A DNA stretch of 64,000 nucleotides, taken from NCBI RefSeq assembly GCF_008085905.1, contig NZ_VSFF01000003.1, positions 558,001-622,000 on the forward strand. The letters are read 5' to 3'. Shown one piece after another: positions 1 through 9,196 of this stretch (positions are counted from its first letter, which is position 1; every line of letters begins with the position of its first letter). The notes under the pieces are model-generated. The model did not search any database, was not told where the DNA came from, and saw nothing but the letters and a program-made list of their open reading frames with translations. Origin of the DNA: Actinomadura syzygii (lineage in GTDB: Bacteria; Actinomycetota; Actinomycetes; Streptosporangiales; Streptosporangiaceae). The position numbers were made by a program, and so were the translations under genes.

Positions 1-1635
1 CGGGGCGAGGTGCTCGACTCGGCGCTGCAGGCGAGGGACTACCTCGTGAGCTGCGGCGTCCCGGCCGCGCTGGCCGCGAAGGACCCCAAGCTGTGGGGCA
101 GCCGCGCGGTCGACCACAGCAGGCTCGGCTGGCTCGACCTGCCCTTCGCCTCCCGCGGCCTGCTGAGCCAGGTGGACGCGCTCGTCGCGGAGGCGCGCTA
201 CTCGGGGCTCGACCACATAGTGCTGATCGGCGTCGGCGCGGAGACGCTCGCCGCGCAGGCGATCGTGGAGTCGCACGTGCCCGCCGCCGGGGGCGACCGC
301 CCGGCGGGCGGGCTCACCGTGCTGGACGGCAGCGACACCGCCGCGCTCGCGTTCGCACTGGAGCGCCTCGACCGTACGCTCGTCGTGCTGGCCAGCAAGG
401 CGGGCGTGTCGCTGGAGGGCGACGCCTACCGGCGGATCTTCGCCGCGGCGTTCCGGGAGCGCGGCCTGTCGGAGCGGGAGATCGCGTCCCGGTTCCTGGT
501 GATCACCGATCACGGCAGCCCGCTGCACGACTTCGCCCGGCAGTGCGGCTACCGGATCGGGCTGACCGACCCGTACCTGCCCGGCCACTACGGCGCGCTG
601 TCGGCGTACGGGCTCGTCCCGGCGGTGCTCGCGGGCGCGGACGCCGAGCGGCTGCTCGCGGAGGCGGCGTCGCTCGTCCCGTCGCTCGGCAAGGACGAGG
701 ACAACCCGGGCCTGCTGCTCGGCGCGGTCCTCGGCGGCTGCGCGCAGCAGACCCCGGGCGGCCTCGCCCGCGACAAGGTGCTGCTGCGCGGGCCCGGCGC
801 GCTGACCGCGTGGATCTCCCAGCTCCTCGCGGTCGGCACCGGCAAGCGGGGCCGCGGCGTGCTGGTGTTCGAGCCGCCGGGCGGGCGCGGCGACTTCCCC
901 GACGTGCACGGCGTGTCGATCAACCCGCGGTCGGCGGCCGACGAGGACGCCGACACCTCGGTGTGGGCGCCGCTCGGCGCGCAGTTCCTGCTGTGGGAGT
1001 ACGCGACGGCGGTCGCCGGGTGGCTGCTCGGGGTGAACCCGTTCGAGGCGGGCAGCGCGGTCGTGCAAGAGGCGGAGGACGACGCCGCCGCGCTGCTGCG
1101 CACGCCGGGCGGGACGGCGCTGACCGCCGAGCGCCCGGTGTACGTGGAGGACGGCATCGAGGTGCACGCCGACTTCCCGTGGCCGCCGGGCGCGGAGCTG
1201 ATGACCGTCCTCGGCGGGCTGGTCGCGTCGGTCCCGTCGGACGGGTATCTATCCGTCATGTCGTATCTGTCGGGCGACTTCTCGGGGCGCTACCTCGCGC
1301 CGTCGCTGGCCCGCGCGTCGGGCCGCCCGGTCGTCTACGGGCCGGGGCCCGCCTTCCCGCACGCGACGGGACCGGTGCACAAGGACGGCCCCGGCAACGG
1401 CGCGTTCCTCATCATCACCGGCGACCCGGCGCCCGGCGACGCGCTCGCCGCGCACCCCGTCCCCGGCCGCCCGTACAGCCTGGCGGAGCTGCAGGTGGCG
1501 CGGGCCCTCGGCGAGCTGCGGGCGCTGCGCGAGCGGCGGCTCCCGGTGATCAGGCTGCACCTGCGCGATCCGGTCGAGGGCGCCGGACGGCTCACCGAGG
1601 CGGTACGGGCGGTCGCGGGGGCGCGCAGGCCGTGA
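1..1635 (+). CDS. pgi: Phosphoglucose isomerase-like protein, copy 1 (5' end may lie outside the window)
   Basis: Predicted to interconvert glucose-6-P and fructose-6-P in the cytosol. The first possible start is a GTG at 10, but the frame is open to base 1, so the N-terminus may be missing; 541 residues are visible against a usual ~550. SIS-domain landmarks: LIGVGAETLA (sugar-phosphate loop), SKAGVSLEG, DPYLPGHYGALSAYGLVP, and LLWEYATAVAGWLLGVNPFE near the C-terminal third, all like canonical PGI blocks. Odd: where PGIs usually read AEST-GK around the catalytic Glu, this protein reads LLAVGTGKRGRG, so the Glu looks replaced. The next gene is a diverged paralogue overlapping by GTGA, and zwf-opcA-pgl follow, which fits a sugar-phosphate role. 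Activity is inferred; it could be partly or wholly non-catalytic. Confidence 0.8.
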   Translation, partial: RGEVLDSALQARDYLVSCGVPAALAAKDPKLWGSRAVDHSRLGWLDLPFASRGLLSQVDALVAEARYSGLDHIVLIGVGAETLAAQAIVESHVPAAGGDRPAGGLTVLDGSDTAALAFALERLDRTLVVLASKAGVSLEGDAYRRIFAAAFRERGLSEREIASRFLVITDHGSPLHDFARQCGYRIGLTDPYLPGHYGALSAYGLVPAVLAGADAERLLAEAASLVPSLGKDEDNPGLLLGAVLGGCAQQTPGGLARDKVLLRGPGALTAWISQLLAVGTGKRGRGVLVFEPPGGRGDFPDVHGVSINPRSAADEDADTSVWAPLGAQFLLWEYATAVAGWLLGVNPFEAGSAVVQEAEDDAAALLRTPGGTALTAERPVYVEDGIEVHADFPWPPGAELMTVLGGLVASVPSDGYLSVMSYLSGDFSGRYLAPSLARASGRPVVYGPGPAFPHATGPVHKDGPGNGAFLIITGDPAPGDALAAHPVPGRPYSLAELQVARALGELRALRERRLPVIRLHLRDPVEGAGRLTEAVRAVAGARRP

Positions 1636-3362
1636 CGTTCACCGCCGTCGTCTCGGGGGAGACGGCCATCACCGCCCGCGGACCGCTGCGGGCGGCCGCC
1701 GAGCGGGTGCTCGGCCGGTTGTGGATCGACCAGGTGCCGGTCCGGCTCGCCTCGGAGGACGCGTCGCTGTGGCCGTCCGCCGACGCCGCCGCCCTGGAGG
1801 GCCGGGACTTGTGCTGGCCCGGCCAGCCGGGGCCGGGGCGCGCCGTCCTGGACCGTGCCGGGGAGCTGCGCGACCGGGCCCGCGCGGACGGGCTGACCGA
1901 GGTCGTGCTGCTCGGCGACGGCGCCCCGGCCCGCGCCGCCGAGCTGATCGTCGCGTCCCAGCGCCACGCGGTGCCCGACGGCGCCGGGCCCGACGACCCC
2001 GACGAGGAGGCCGCCGCCTTCGACGTCCCGGCGCTCACGCTGCTCGACGGCCCCGAGCCGGGCCCGCTGCTCCGCCTCCAGGACGACCCCGGCCGCCTCG
2101 CCCGGACGCTGGTCGTGGTGACCGGCGACGACCCCGCCGTCGGCGCGCTCCGCGAGGTCCTCGGCGGGATGCTCGGCGGCCTCGGCCTCTCCCCCGCCGA
2201 CGTCGCGCGGCGGATCGTCACCGTCGCCGAGCCGGGCGCGGCGGCCGCCAAGCTCGCCGCCGAGGCGGGGCGCCCGCTGGTCGAGGCGCCCGCGCCGACC
2301 GCGTTCGGCGCGCTGTCCCCGTACGCGCTGGTGCCCGCCGCGCTCGCCGGGGCGGACGTCGGCGCGCTGCTCGGCGACGCGACCGCCGTGCTGCCGTCGC
2401 TGACCCGGCCGGAGCACAACCCGGGGCTCGTCCTCGGCGCGATCCTCGGCGGCGCCGCCCGCGCCGGGCGCCGCACCGCCGTGCTCGGCGGCTACTCGGC
2501 CGCGCCGCCCGGCCTCGCCGGGTGGGCGGCGGCGCTGCTGGCGGAGGCGACGGGCGGGCGGCTGACGCCGGTCGTCCAAGAGGGCGGCCTCCCGCTCGCG
2601 CCCGCCGACGACCTCTTCCTCGTGACGTTCGGCGGCCGTCCGCGCCAGGACGACGCCACCGTCACCGGCCCGCTCGCCGCCCAGCTCGTCGTGTGGGAGT
2701 ACGCCGCGGCAGTCGCCGCGTACCTGCTGAGAGCCGACCCGATGGCGCCGCGCGCGCCCGCCGCCCCGCCGACGCTCGACGACGGGACGGGCGGGCCGCT
2801 GTTCGCCGACGGCGCGCCGGACCGGGCCGTCGAGGCGCACACGACCGTCCCGGAGCTCGCGGCGGCGGACACGCTGCCCGCGCTCATGACCGCGCTCACC
2901 GCACTGGCCGCCGGGGCCGGTCCGGGCGGGCGGCTGGCGATCCTCGCCTACCTCGACCCGGACGAGGCGCGCGGGCAGGGCGCGCAGGTCCGCAGGCTGG
3001 CCGCGCTGCTCGCGGCGCGCAGCGGCCGCCCGGTGACGGTCGGCTGGGGCACGCGGCGGACCGCGATCGGGAATGATCACCCGGACGGGTGCGTATACCT
3101 GATGGTGACCGGGAACGTGGACCGCGACATGCCGGTCCCGGGACGGGGGCACCGGCTCGGGACGCTGCGGCTGGCCCGGGCGCTCGGGGACGTCCGCGAC
3201 GCGCGCGCCGCCGGCCGCCCGGTGCTGCGGCTGCACCTGCGGAACCGGTGGGCGGGGCTCGCCCGCCTCCTGGACGCCGCACGCGAGCCGGGCCCCGTCC
3301 CCAACGGGGAACCGGACACGGAACCGAACACCGGATGGGGAACCGGATGGAACACGGGATGA
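1632..3362 (+). CDS. Phosphoglucose isomerase-like protein, copy 2 (diverged tandem paralogue)
   Basis: 576 residues starting at the GTG that overlaps the upstream stop (GTGA), so translation is probably coupled. It aligns with the upstream protein along its length: LTEVVLLGDGAPARAAELI matches LDHIVLIGVGAETLAAQAI, SPYALVPAALAGADVGALL matches SAYGLVPAVLAGADAERLL, HNPGLVLGAILGG matches DNPGLLLGAVLGG, and VVWEYAAAVAAYLLRADP matches LLWEYATAVAGWLLGVNP. The phosphate-binding SKxG motif is absent (VTGDDPAVGAL instead). Unlike copy 1 it keeps AEATGG at the usual Glu position but lacks the following Lys. The tail, from about residue 557, is low-complexity Thr/Gly/Asn/Glu-rich. It may be a regulatory or structural partner of copy 1, or a decaying duplicate. 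Confidence 0.7.
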   Translation: MTFTAVVSGETAITARGPLRAAAERVLGRLWIDQVPVRLASEDASLWPSADAAALEGRDLCWPGQPGPGRAVLDRAGELRDRARADGLTEVVLLGDGAPARAAELIVASQRHAVPDGAGPDDPDEEAAAFDVPALTLLDGPEPGPLLRLQDDPGRLARTLVVVTGDDPAVGALREVLGGMLGGLGLSPADVARRIVTVAEPGAAAAKLAAEAGRPLVEAPAPTAFGALSPYALVPAALAGADVGALLGDATAVLPSLTRPEHNPGLVLGAILGGAARAGRRTAVLGGYSAAPPGLAGWAAALLAEATGGRLTPVVQEGGLPLAPADDLFLVTFGGRPRQDDATVTGPLAAQLVVWEYAAAVAAYLLRADPMAPRAPAAPPTLDDGTGGPLFADGAPDRAVEAHTTVPELAAADTLPALMTALTALAAGAGPGGRLAILAYLDPDEARGQGAQVRRLAALLAARSGRPVTVGWGTRRTAIGNDHPDGCVYLMVTGNVDRDMPVPGRGHRLGTLRLARALGDVRDARAAGRPVLRLHLRNRWAGLARLLDAAREPGPVPNGEPDTEPNTGWGTGWNTG

Positions 3363-3620
3363 GCGCGACGCCCCCCGGGGCGCGTACCCGTGGACGTCCC
3401 GCGCCGCCCCCGGCGGCCCGGGACCGGAGATGTGGCCACGGAAGAATGCGCAGAGAGGGCAGGATGCTTGCAGAACGAGGACGACACGGCGCCGCGCGCC
3501 CGGCCGGGGCCGGGCGCGCGGCCGGACGGCCGGACGGGCCCCGATGACCGCAGCGAAGCGAGGATCTTCGGGCCGCCGACCCGGGGGCCCGGGGGAAGCC
3601 CCGAGGAAAGGTAGAGCCAC
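3363..3620. other. Intergenic region before zwf with a G/C-rich hairpin
   Basis: No convincing gene; the short reading frames here lack start signals and cross neighbouring genes. At about 3585-3610 a CCGGGGGCCCGGGGG-type self-complementary run sits just before the zwf ribosome-binding site (GAGGAAAGG). It could act as a leader structure. A TTGCAG at about 3468 is a possible -35 element, but I see no good partner. Confidence 0.35.
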
Positions 3621-5147
3621 GTGACCGACCCAGCCAATCCGCTCCGCGACCCACGCGACAAGCGCCTGCCGCGGGTCGCCGGCCCGTGCGTGCTCGTGCT
3701 GTTCGGCGTCACCGGCGACCTGTCGCGCAAGAAGCTGCTCCCGGCGATCTACGACCTGGCGAACCGGGGGCTGCTCCCGCCGGGCTTCTCCCTCGTCGGC
3801 TTCGCGCGCCGCGACTGGGCGCACGAGGACTTCCGCCAGATCGCCTACGACGCCGTCAAGGCGCACGCCCGCACCCCGTTCCGCGAGGACGTCTGGACGC
3901 ACCTGTCCGAGGGCATGCACTTCGTCCCCGGCGAGTTCGGCGACCCGGGCGCGTTCGACGCGCTGTCCATGGCGGTCAAGGAGCTGGACGAGAGCCGCGG
4001 CACCGGCGGCAACTACGCGTTCTACCTGTCGATCCCGCCGAAGGCGTTCCCGCTCGTCGTCGAGCAGCTGCAGCGCAGCGGGCTGGCCGAGCGCGAGGAG
4101 GGGTCCTGGCGGCGGGTCGTCATCGAGAAGCCGTTCGGCCGCGACCTGCGCACCGCCAAGGAGCTGAACGACACCGTCCACCGCGTCTTCCCCGAGGAGT
4201 CGATCTTCCGGATCGACCACTACCTCGGCAAGGAGACCGTGCAGAACATCCTGGCGCTGCGGTTCGCGAACTCGATGTTCGAGCCGATCTGGAACCGGTC
4301 GTTCGTCGACCACGTGCAGATCACCATGGCCGAGGACATCGGGATCGGCGGCCGCGCCGGGTACTACGACGGCATCGGCGCGGCCCGCGACGTCATCCAG
4401 AACCACCTGCTGCAGCTGCTGGCGCTGACCGCGATGGAGGAGCCGACGTCGTTCAGCGCGGAGGCCGTCCGCGCGGAGAAGGCGAAGATCCTCTCGGCGG
4501 TGCGGGTGCCGGGCGACCTGTCCGCGTCCACGGCGCGCGGGCAGTACGCGGCGGGCTGGCAGGGCGGCGTGAACGTCCGCGGCTACCTGGAGGAGGACGG
4601 CATCCCCGCCCACTCCCGCACCGAGACCTACGCCGCCGTGAAGCTCCAGATCGACAACCGGCGCTGGGCGGGCGTCCCGTTCTACCTGCGCACCGGCAAG
4701 CGGCTGAGCCGCCGGGTGACGGAGGTGGCGATGGTGTTCCAGCAGGCGCCGCACCTGCCGTTCTCCGAGACCGACACCGAGGAGCTCGGGCAGAACGCCC
4801 TCGTGATGCGGGTGCAGCCGGACGAGGGCATCACGGTCCGGTTCGGCTCGAAGGTGCCCGGCACCTCGATGGAGATCCGCGACGTCAACATGGACTTCGC
4901 CTACGGCGAGTCGTTCACCGAGACCTCCCCCGAGGCGTACGAGCGGCTGCTGCTGGACGTGCTGATCGGCGACCCCCCGCTGTTCCCCCGCCAGGAGGAG
5001 GTCGAGCTGTCCTGGGAGATCCTCGATCCGATCGAGGAGTTCTGGGCGAGCCGGGGCGGTCTCGACCAGTACAAGTCCGGCGGCTACGGGCCCGACAGCG
5101 CCGACGAGCTGATGGCGCGCGACGGGCGCACCTGGAGGAGGCTCTGA
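3621..5147 (+). CDS. zwf: Glucose-6-phosphate 1-dehydrogenase
   Basis: Oxidises glucose-6-P to 6-phosphogluconolactone with NADP+, the first step of the oxidative pentose phosphate pathway. At 508 residues it is normal length. Visible family motifs: dinucleotide-binding GVTGDLSRKK at 29-38, EKPFG at 169-173, and the catalytic RIDHYLGKE at 197-205 (His200 would bind substrate; the general-base His lies downstream in the family). The GTG start at 3621 has GAGGAAAGG upstream. The stop overlaps the opcA start (TGATG), and opcA-pgl follow as one operon, so all three are almost certainly co-expressed. Confidence 0.97.
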   Translation: MTDPANPLRDPRDKRLPRVAGPCVLVLFGVTGDLSRKKLLPAIYDLANRGLLPPGFSLVGFARRDWAHEDFRQIAYDAVKAHARTPFREDVWTHLSEGMHFVPGEFGDPGAFDALSMAVKELDESRGTGGNYAFYLSIPPKAFPLVVEQLQRSGLAEREEGSWRRVVIEKPFGRDLRTAKELNDTVHRVFPEESIFRIDHYLGKETVQNILALRFANSMFEPIWNRSFVDHVQITMAEDIGIGGRAGYYDGIGAARDVIQNHLLQLLALTAMEEPTSFSAEAVRAEKAKILSAVRVPGDLSASTARGQYAAGWQGGVNVRGYLEEDGIPAHSRTETYAAVKLQIDNRRWAGVPFYLRTGKRLSRRVTEVAMVFQQAPHLPFSETDTEELGQNALVMRVQPDEGITVRFGSKVPGTSMEIRDVNMDFAYGESFTETSPEAYERLLLDVLIGDPPLFPRQEEVELSWEILDPIEEFWASRGGLDQYKSGGYGPDSADELMARDGRTWRRL

Positions 5148-6223
5148 TGAACATCGACCTCACCGGCACGACGACCCGGCAGATCCAGGACGCGCTGACG
5201 CAGTCCCGGCACCTGATGGGCGGCCCGGCCGTCGGCATGGTGCTCACGCTGATCATCGTGACCGACGAGTCGGCGCAGTACGACGCGGTGCGGGCGGCGA
5301 CGGAGGCGGCGCGCGAGCACCCCTGCCGGGTGCTGACCGTCATCTCCCGCGACCCGCGCGGCGGGACGTCCCGGCTGGACGCCGAGATCCGGATGGGCGA
5401 GACCGGCCCCGGCGAGACGGTGCTGCTGCGCATGTACGGGCCGCTCGCCGAGCACGCCGACTCGGTCGTCGTCCCGCTGCTGATGCCGGACACCCCGGTC
5501 GTGACGTGGTGGCCGGGCGGCAAGGTGCCGAAGGCGCCCGCGCAGGACTCGCTCGGCCGCCTCGCGCAGCGCCGGGTGACCGACTCCTACGCGGCCCGCG
5601 ACCGGCTCGGCACGCTGGCCCAGCTCGCGGACGGCTACCGGCCGGGCGACACCGACTTCACCTGGACGCGGCTGACGTCCTGGCGGTCGCTGCTCGCCGC
5701 CGCGCTCGACCAGGACCACGAGGACATCGTCTCGGGCCAGGTGGCGGCGGAGCCGGACAGCCCGAGCGCGGAACTGCTCGCGGCGTGGCTGTCGATCCGG
5801 CTCGGCGTCCCGATGTCCCGCGCGGTGTCGGAGGGGCCGGGGATCACCGGCGTGACGCTGACGACCACGGCCGGGGACATCGTCGTCCACCGCCCGGACG
5901 GGCGGGTCGCGACGCTGTGCCGTCCCGGGCAGCCCGACCGGCAGGTGGCGCTGATGCGGCGCCCGATGGCGGAGCTGCTGGCCGAGGAGCTGCGGCGGCT
6001 CGACCCGGACGAGGTGTACCGGGAGGCCGCGGCCCGCTTCGCCAAGGACCTCGCGGGCGGGACGACCCGCGAGGGCGTCGCGAGCGACCCGGTGTCGGCG
6101 ACGGCGGAGGCGGCGAAGACCGGCCCCGCGAAGCGCGAGGTCGCCGACCGCGAGGCCGCCGACGACGCCAGCGCCACCGGGGACGACGGCGAGGGCGCCG
6201 CGGGCGGATCGGAGAAGGCGTGA
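5147..6223 (+). CDS. opcA: G6PDH assembly/allosteric protein OpcA
   Basis: 358 residues. OpcA is the actinobacterial and cyanobacterial partner that activates or assembles glucose-6-phosphate dehydrogenase. The ATG at 5147 overlaps the zwf stop by one base. The N-terminal half carries family-typical hydrophobic blocks (GMVLTLIIVTD, MPDTPVVTWWPGG). The last ~55 residues are an Ala/Glu/Asp-rich tail that looks disordered and may be lineage-specific. Position between zwf and pgl is the usual operon order. Confidence 0.95.
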   Translation: MNIDLTGTTTRQIQDALTQSRHLMGGPAVGMVLTLIIVTDESAQYDAVRAATEAAREHPCRVLTVISRDPRGGTSRLDAEIRMGETGPGETVLLRMYGPLAEHADSVVVPLLMPDTPVVTWWPGGKVPKAPAQDSLGRLAQRRVTDSYAARDRLGTLAQLADGYRPGDTDFTWTRLTSWRSLLAAALDQDHEDIVSGQVAAEPDSPSAELLAAWLSIRLGVPMSRAVSEGPGITGVTLTTTAGDIVVHRPDGRVATLCRPGQPDRQVALMRRPMAELLAEELRRLDPDEVYREAAARFAKDLAGGTTREGVASDPVSATAEAAKTGPAKREVADREAADDASATGDDGEGAAGGSEKA

Positions 6224-6975
6224 GTCCCCCGTCCGTCCTCGTGCACCGCGACCAGGAGGTGCTCGCCGCCGCGGTGGCGGCGCGGCTGGTCACGCGGATC
6301 GCCGACGCCCAGGCCGCGCGGGGCACGGCGTCGGTCGCGCTGACCGGCGGCGGCGTCGGAACGGCGGTCCTCGCGGCGGTCGCCGCGTCCGACGCGCGCG
6401 ACGCCGTCGACTGGACGCGCCTCGACGTGTGGTGGGGCGACGAGCGGTTCCTGCCCACCGGCGACCCGGAGCGCAACGAGACCGGGGCGCGGGCGGCGCT
6501 GCTCGACCACGTCCCGCTCGATCCGGCGCGGGTGCACGCGATGCCCGCGCCGGGCGGCCCGGACGGCGACGACCCCGAGGCCGCCGCCGCCCGGTACGGC
6601 GCCGAGCTGGCGGGGGCCGGGGGCCGGCTCGACGTGGTGCTGCTCGGCGTCGGCCCCGACGCGCACGTCGCCTCGCTGTTCCCGCACATGCCCGGCCTGG
6701 ACGCGGACGCGGCGGCGGTGGCCGTGCACGGCGCGCCGAAGCCGCCCCCGACCCGCGTCTCGCTGACGTTCGGCACGCTCAACTCCGCCGACGAGGTGTG
6801 GGTGCTCGCGGCCGGGGAGTCGAAGGCGGAGGCGGTCCGGCTCGGCCTGTCGGGCGCGGACGTCGCCGAGGCTCCCGTCGCCGGGGTGCGCGGCCGGAAC
6901 CGCACGCTGTTCCTGCTGGACCGGTCCGCCGCCGCGAGGCTCGCGCCGGGGCCCGACACGTCCGGACGGCCCTGA
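6220..6975 (+). CDS. pgl: 6-phosphogluconolactonase
   Basis: Hydrolyses 6-phosphogluconolactone to 6-phosphogluconate, the second oxidative pentose phosphate step. 251 residues, normal for the NagB-like Pgl family. The GTG start overlaps the opcA stop by 4 bp (GTGA). Family motifs visible: ALTGGGVGTAVL near residue 45, WGDERFLPTGDPERNE, LLGVGPDAHVASLFPH (the catalytic-loop region) and TRVSLTFGTLN. It ends the zwf-opcA-pgl operon; an accessory region begins downstream. Confidence 0.95.
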   Translation: MSPPSVLVHRDQEVLAAAVAARLVTRIADAQAARGTASVALTGGGVGTAVLAAVAASDARDAVDWTRLDVWWGDERFLPTGDPERNETGARAALLDHVPLDPARVHAMPAPGGPDGDDPEAAAARYGAELAGAGGRLDVVLLGVGPDAHVASLFPHMPGLDADAAAVAVHGAPKPPPTRVSLTFGTLNSADEVWVLAAGESKAEAVRLGLSGADVAEAPVAGVRGRNRTLFLLDRSAAARLAPGPDTSGRP

Positions 6976-7074
6976 CCAGCGAGAAGCAGAACGAAGCCCG
7001 CGCTTTCGAATGTCTTCGGCAAAACCGTGCATACCCTGACGCAGGGAATGCCCGTCGAGCGGGAGGAGTGCCCA

Positions 7075-8277
7075 GTGCTCAGGCGACGGACCGGGACGGC
7101 CAGCGCGGCGATCATCGGAGCGGCGGTCGTCGCCGTCGCGGGCTGCTCGTCCGGGGGCGGCGGAGGCGGCGGCGGGGGCGGCGCGGGCAAGGCCGCGGAC
7201 GCGGTCAAGCTGGCCATCACCCCCGCCACCGGCACGCAGCGGGTCGCGCCCGACCAGCCCGTCACCGTCACCGCCGACAAGGGGCGGCTGACCAGCGTGA
7301 CCCTCACCTACGGCCAGAAGAACGCGAAGGCGCAGGGCCGGCTCGCCTCGGACGGCAAGTCGTGGAAGTCGTCGTGGACGCTCCGCCCGTCCACGACGTA
7401 CACGGTCACCGCGAAGGGCACCGGCGACGGCAAGGAGGCCACGGCGACGTCCACGTTCACGACGCTGACCCCGCCGAAGAAGCTGGAGAGCGGCATGTCC
7501 CCGCTGGACGGCGAGAAGGTCGGCGTCGGGATGCCCGTGCAGTTGCTGCTGTCCAAGCCGGTGGGCACCAAGGCCGGGAAGGTCGCTGTCGAGAACGCGA
7601 TCGAGGTCCGGATGTCCAAGCCGGTCGAGGGCGCCTGGTACTGGGTCAGCGACCGGGAGGTCGACTTCCGGCCCCGTGAGTACTGGCCGGCCGGGCAGAA
7701 GGTGGAGGTCGTCGCGCACCTGGCCGGGCTGAAGGCGGGCGAGGGCCTGTACGGGATGAAGGACCGCAGCACCAGCTTCACGGTCGGCCCCCGGCACATC
7801 ACCACGATCGACGCGAAGAAGCACACCGCGACCGTCACCGACGGGGGGCGCACCGTCCGGACGATGAAGGTCAGCCTCGGCAAGCCGGGTCACGACAGCT
7901 ACAGCGGCACGATGATCGCGCAGGAGAAGAACGCGCACATCGTGATGGACTCGGCGACCACCGGCGACCCGGGCGAGTACCGGATCCCGACGAAGTGGAA
8001 CGTCCGGCTGACCTACAGCGGGACGTTCGTCCACTCCGCGCCGTGGTCGACCGACTCGCAGGGCAACGACAACGTCAGCCACGGATGCGTCAACGCCTCC
8101 CCCTCCGACGCCAAGTGGTTCTTCGACTTCACGAACCGCGGTGACGTCGTCACGGTGACCGGGACGACGCGGAAACTCCAGTTCGGCAACGGCCCGACCC
8201 CGTGGGCGAAGTCGTGGGACGCCTGGCTCCAGGGCAGCGCGACCGGCAGGCCCGTCACCGCCGCGCCGCTGAACTGA
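7075..8277 (+). CDS. L,D-transpeptidase lipoprotein (Ig-like domains + YkuD)
   Basis: Predicted outer-face enzyme making 3-3 peptidoglycan cross-links. I choose the GTG at 7075 over the in-frame GTG at 7027 because GGGAGGAG sits just upstream and it gives a clean lipoprotein signal: RRR, a hydrophobic stretch, then lipobox VAGC with Cys24. A Ser/Gly-rich linker follows, then two beta-rich Ig-like segments (about 50-150 and 150-250) and a YkuD catalytic domain (about 255-375) with the diagnostic SHGCVN motif; Cys338 is the predicted nucleophile. Two Ig-like domains plus YkuD is the mycobacterial LdtMt2-type layout. 400 residues in total. Confidence 0.93.
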   Translation: MLRRRTGTASAAIIGAAVVAVAGCSSGGGGGGGGGGAGKAADAVKLAITPATGTQRVAPDQPVTVTADKGRLTSVTLTYGQKNAKAQGRLASDGKSWKSSWTLRPSTTYTVTAKGTGDGKEATATSTFTTLTPPKKLESGMSPLDGEKVGVGMPVQLLLSKPVGTKAGKVAVENAIEVRMSKPVEGAWYWVSDREVDFRPREYWPAGQKVEVVAHLAGLKAGEGLYGMKDRSTSFTVGPRHITTIDAKKHTATVTDGGRTVRTMKVSLGKPGHDSYSGTMIAQEKNAHIVMDSATTGDPGEYRIPTKWNVRLTYSGTFVHSAPWSTDSQGNDNVSHGCVNASPSDAKWFFDFTNRGDVVTVTGTTRKLQFGNGPTPWAKSWDAWLQGSATGRPVTAAPLN

Positions 8278-8323
8278 CCCACCCCGGTGAGGCTCCGGCG
8301 GGGGCGCTGGCACACTGGGTGCC

Positions 8324-8653
8324 ATGCAGAAGCTCTCGCTGGACGCACAGGTACGGGACCAGCTCAAGCGCGCCGCCGCCGGATCCACCGGACGCAGCGC
8401 CGAGACCGTGTACGGCGGGCACGAGCACGTCCTGCGCCAGACGCTGATCGCGCTGACCGCCGGGACGTCCCTGGCCGAGCACGAGAGCCCGGGCGAGGCG
8501 ACGGTCCACGTCCTGCTGGGGCGGGTGCGGCTGCTGAGCGGCGACGACGCCTGGGACGGCATCGCGGGCGACCTGCTGATCGTCCCGGACGCGCGGCACG
8601 CCCTCGAGGCGCTGGAGGACTCGGCCGTCCTGCTGACGGTCGCCAAGCGCTGA
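8324..8653 (+). CDS. Small cupin-domain protein
   Basis: 109 residues forming a single cupin barrel: HEHVLRQTLIALTAG, AEHESPGEATVHVLLGRVRL and GDLLIVPDARHALEALEDSAVLLTV match the two cupin motifs and the strand between them. The His/Glu residues could bind a metal, but the motif is loose, so a non-catalytic ligand-binding role is possible. CACACT at 8311-8316 lies 7 nt before the ATG, which suggests a leaderless promoter. No partner gene is evident. Confidence 0.8.
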   Translation: MQKLSLDAQVRDQLKRAAAGSTGRSAETVYGGHEHVLRQTLIALTAGTSLAEHESPGEATVHVLLGRVRLLSGDDAWDGIAGDLLIVPDARHALEALEDSAVLLTVAKR

Positions 8654-8691
8654 GCCTCGACCCTCACGCCTCGACCCTCACGCCTCGGCCG

Positions 8692-9126
8692 TCACGCCGC
8701 GGCCGCGAGGACGCCGGCGCCGAGCGCGACCAGCAGGACGACCTTCGCGGCCTCGCACGCCACGTAGTACAGGTGCCCGCGGGAGCGGGGCAGGTCCTCT
8801 CCCGCGAGCACCCGGTCCGACCGCCGGTTGAGCCGGGGCCGGAGCACGCCGAGCTGCACGGCGAGCAGCGCCGCCGCCAGCGCGGCGAGCACGGCGACCG
8901 GCGCGGGCGGGCCCCCGGCGGCGACCGCCGCGACCACGACGACGGCGAGCCCGGTCTCGGCGGCGTTCAGCGCGCGGAACACGATCCGGCCGATGCCGAG
9001 CCCGACCGGGATCGTCACGCCGGGCGCGCGGAACTTCAGCGGCGCCTCCATGAAGGAGATCGCCAGCACCATCCCGAGCCACAGGAACGTCACCGCACCG
9101 GCCGTCGCCGCCGCCGTCGCGTTCAT
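8692..9126 (-). CDS. Small integral membrane protein of unknown function
   Basis: 144 residues with four predicted helices: about 5-27, 42-70, 76-96 and 122-143. Between helices 1 and 2 there is a distinctive MEAPLKFRAPGVTIPVGLGIGR segment, which is the best handle for a family search. After helix 3 comes a basic loop (RPRLNRRSDR). I do not recognise the family with certainty. It lies downstream of, and on the same strand as, the HTH regulator and ferredoxin, about 70 bp away, so it may be the third gene of that unit. Confidence 0.75.
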   Translation of the reverse strand: MNATAAATAGAVTFLWLGMVLAISFMEAPLKFRAPGVTIPVGLGIGRIVFRALNAAETGLAVVVVAAVAAGGPPAPVAVLAALAAALLAVQLGVLRPRLNRRSDRVLAGEDLPRSRGHLYYVACEAAKVVLLVALGAGVLAAAA

Positions 9127-9196
9127 CGCACAACCGCCTTCCGGGGGATCATCGGCATCCGGGGATCTCGGCTTCCGGGATCTCGGCTTTCGGGGA

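Noticed and set aside
3390..3614. Small frames between copy 2 of the PGI-like gene and zwf
   Set aside because: No ribosome-binding sites, Arg/Gly/Pro-rich translations, and several overlapping frames of similar quality.
1335..4754. Long minus-strand reading frame opposite the pgi/zwf genes (about 1139 codons)
   Set aside because: Mirror frame of GC-rich genes; low-complexity Arg/Ala-rich translation and no start signals, and it crosses several well-supported genes.
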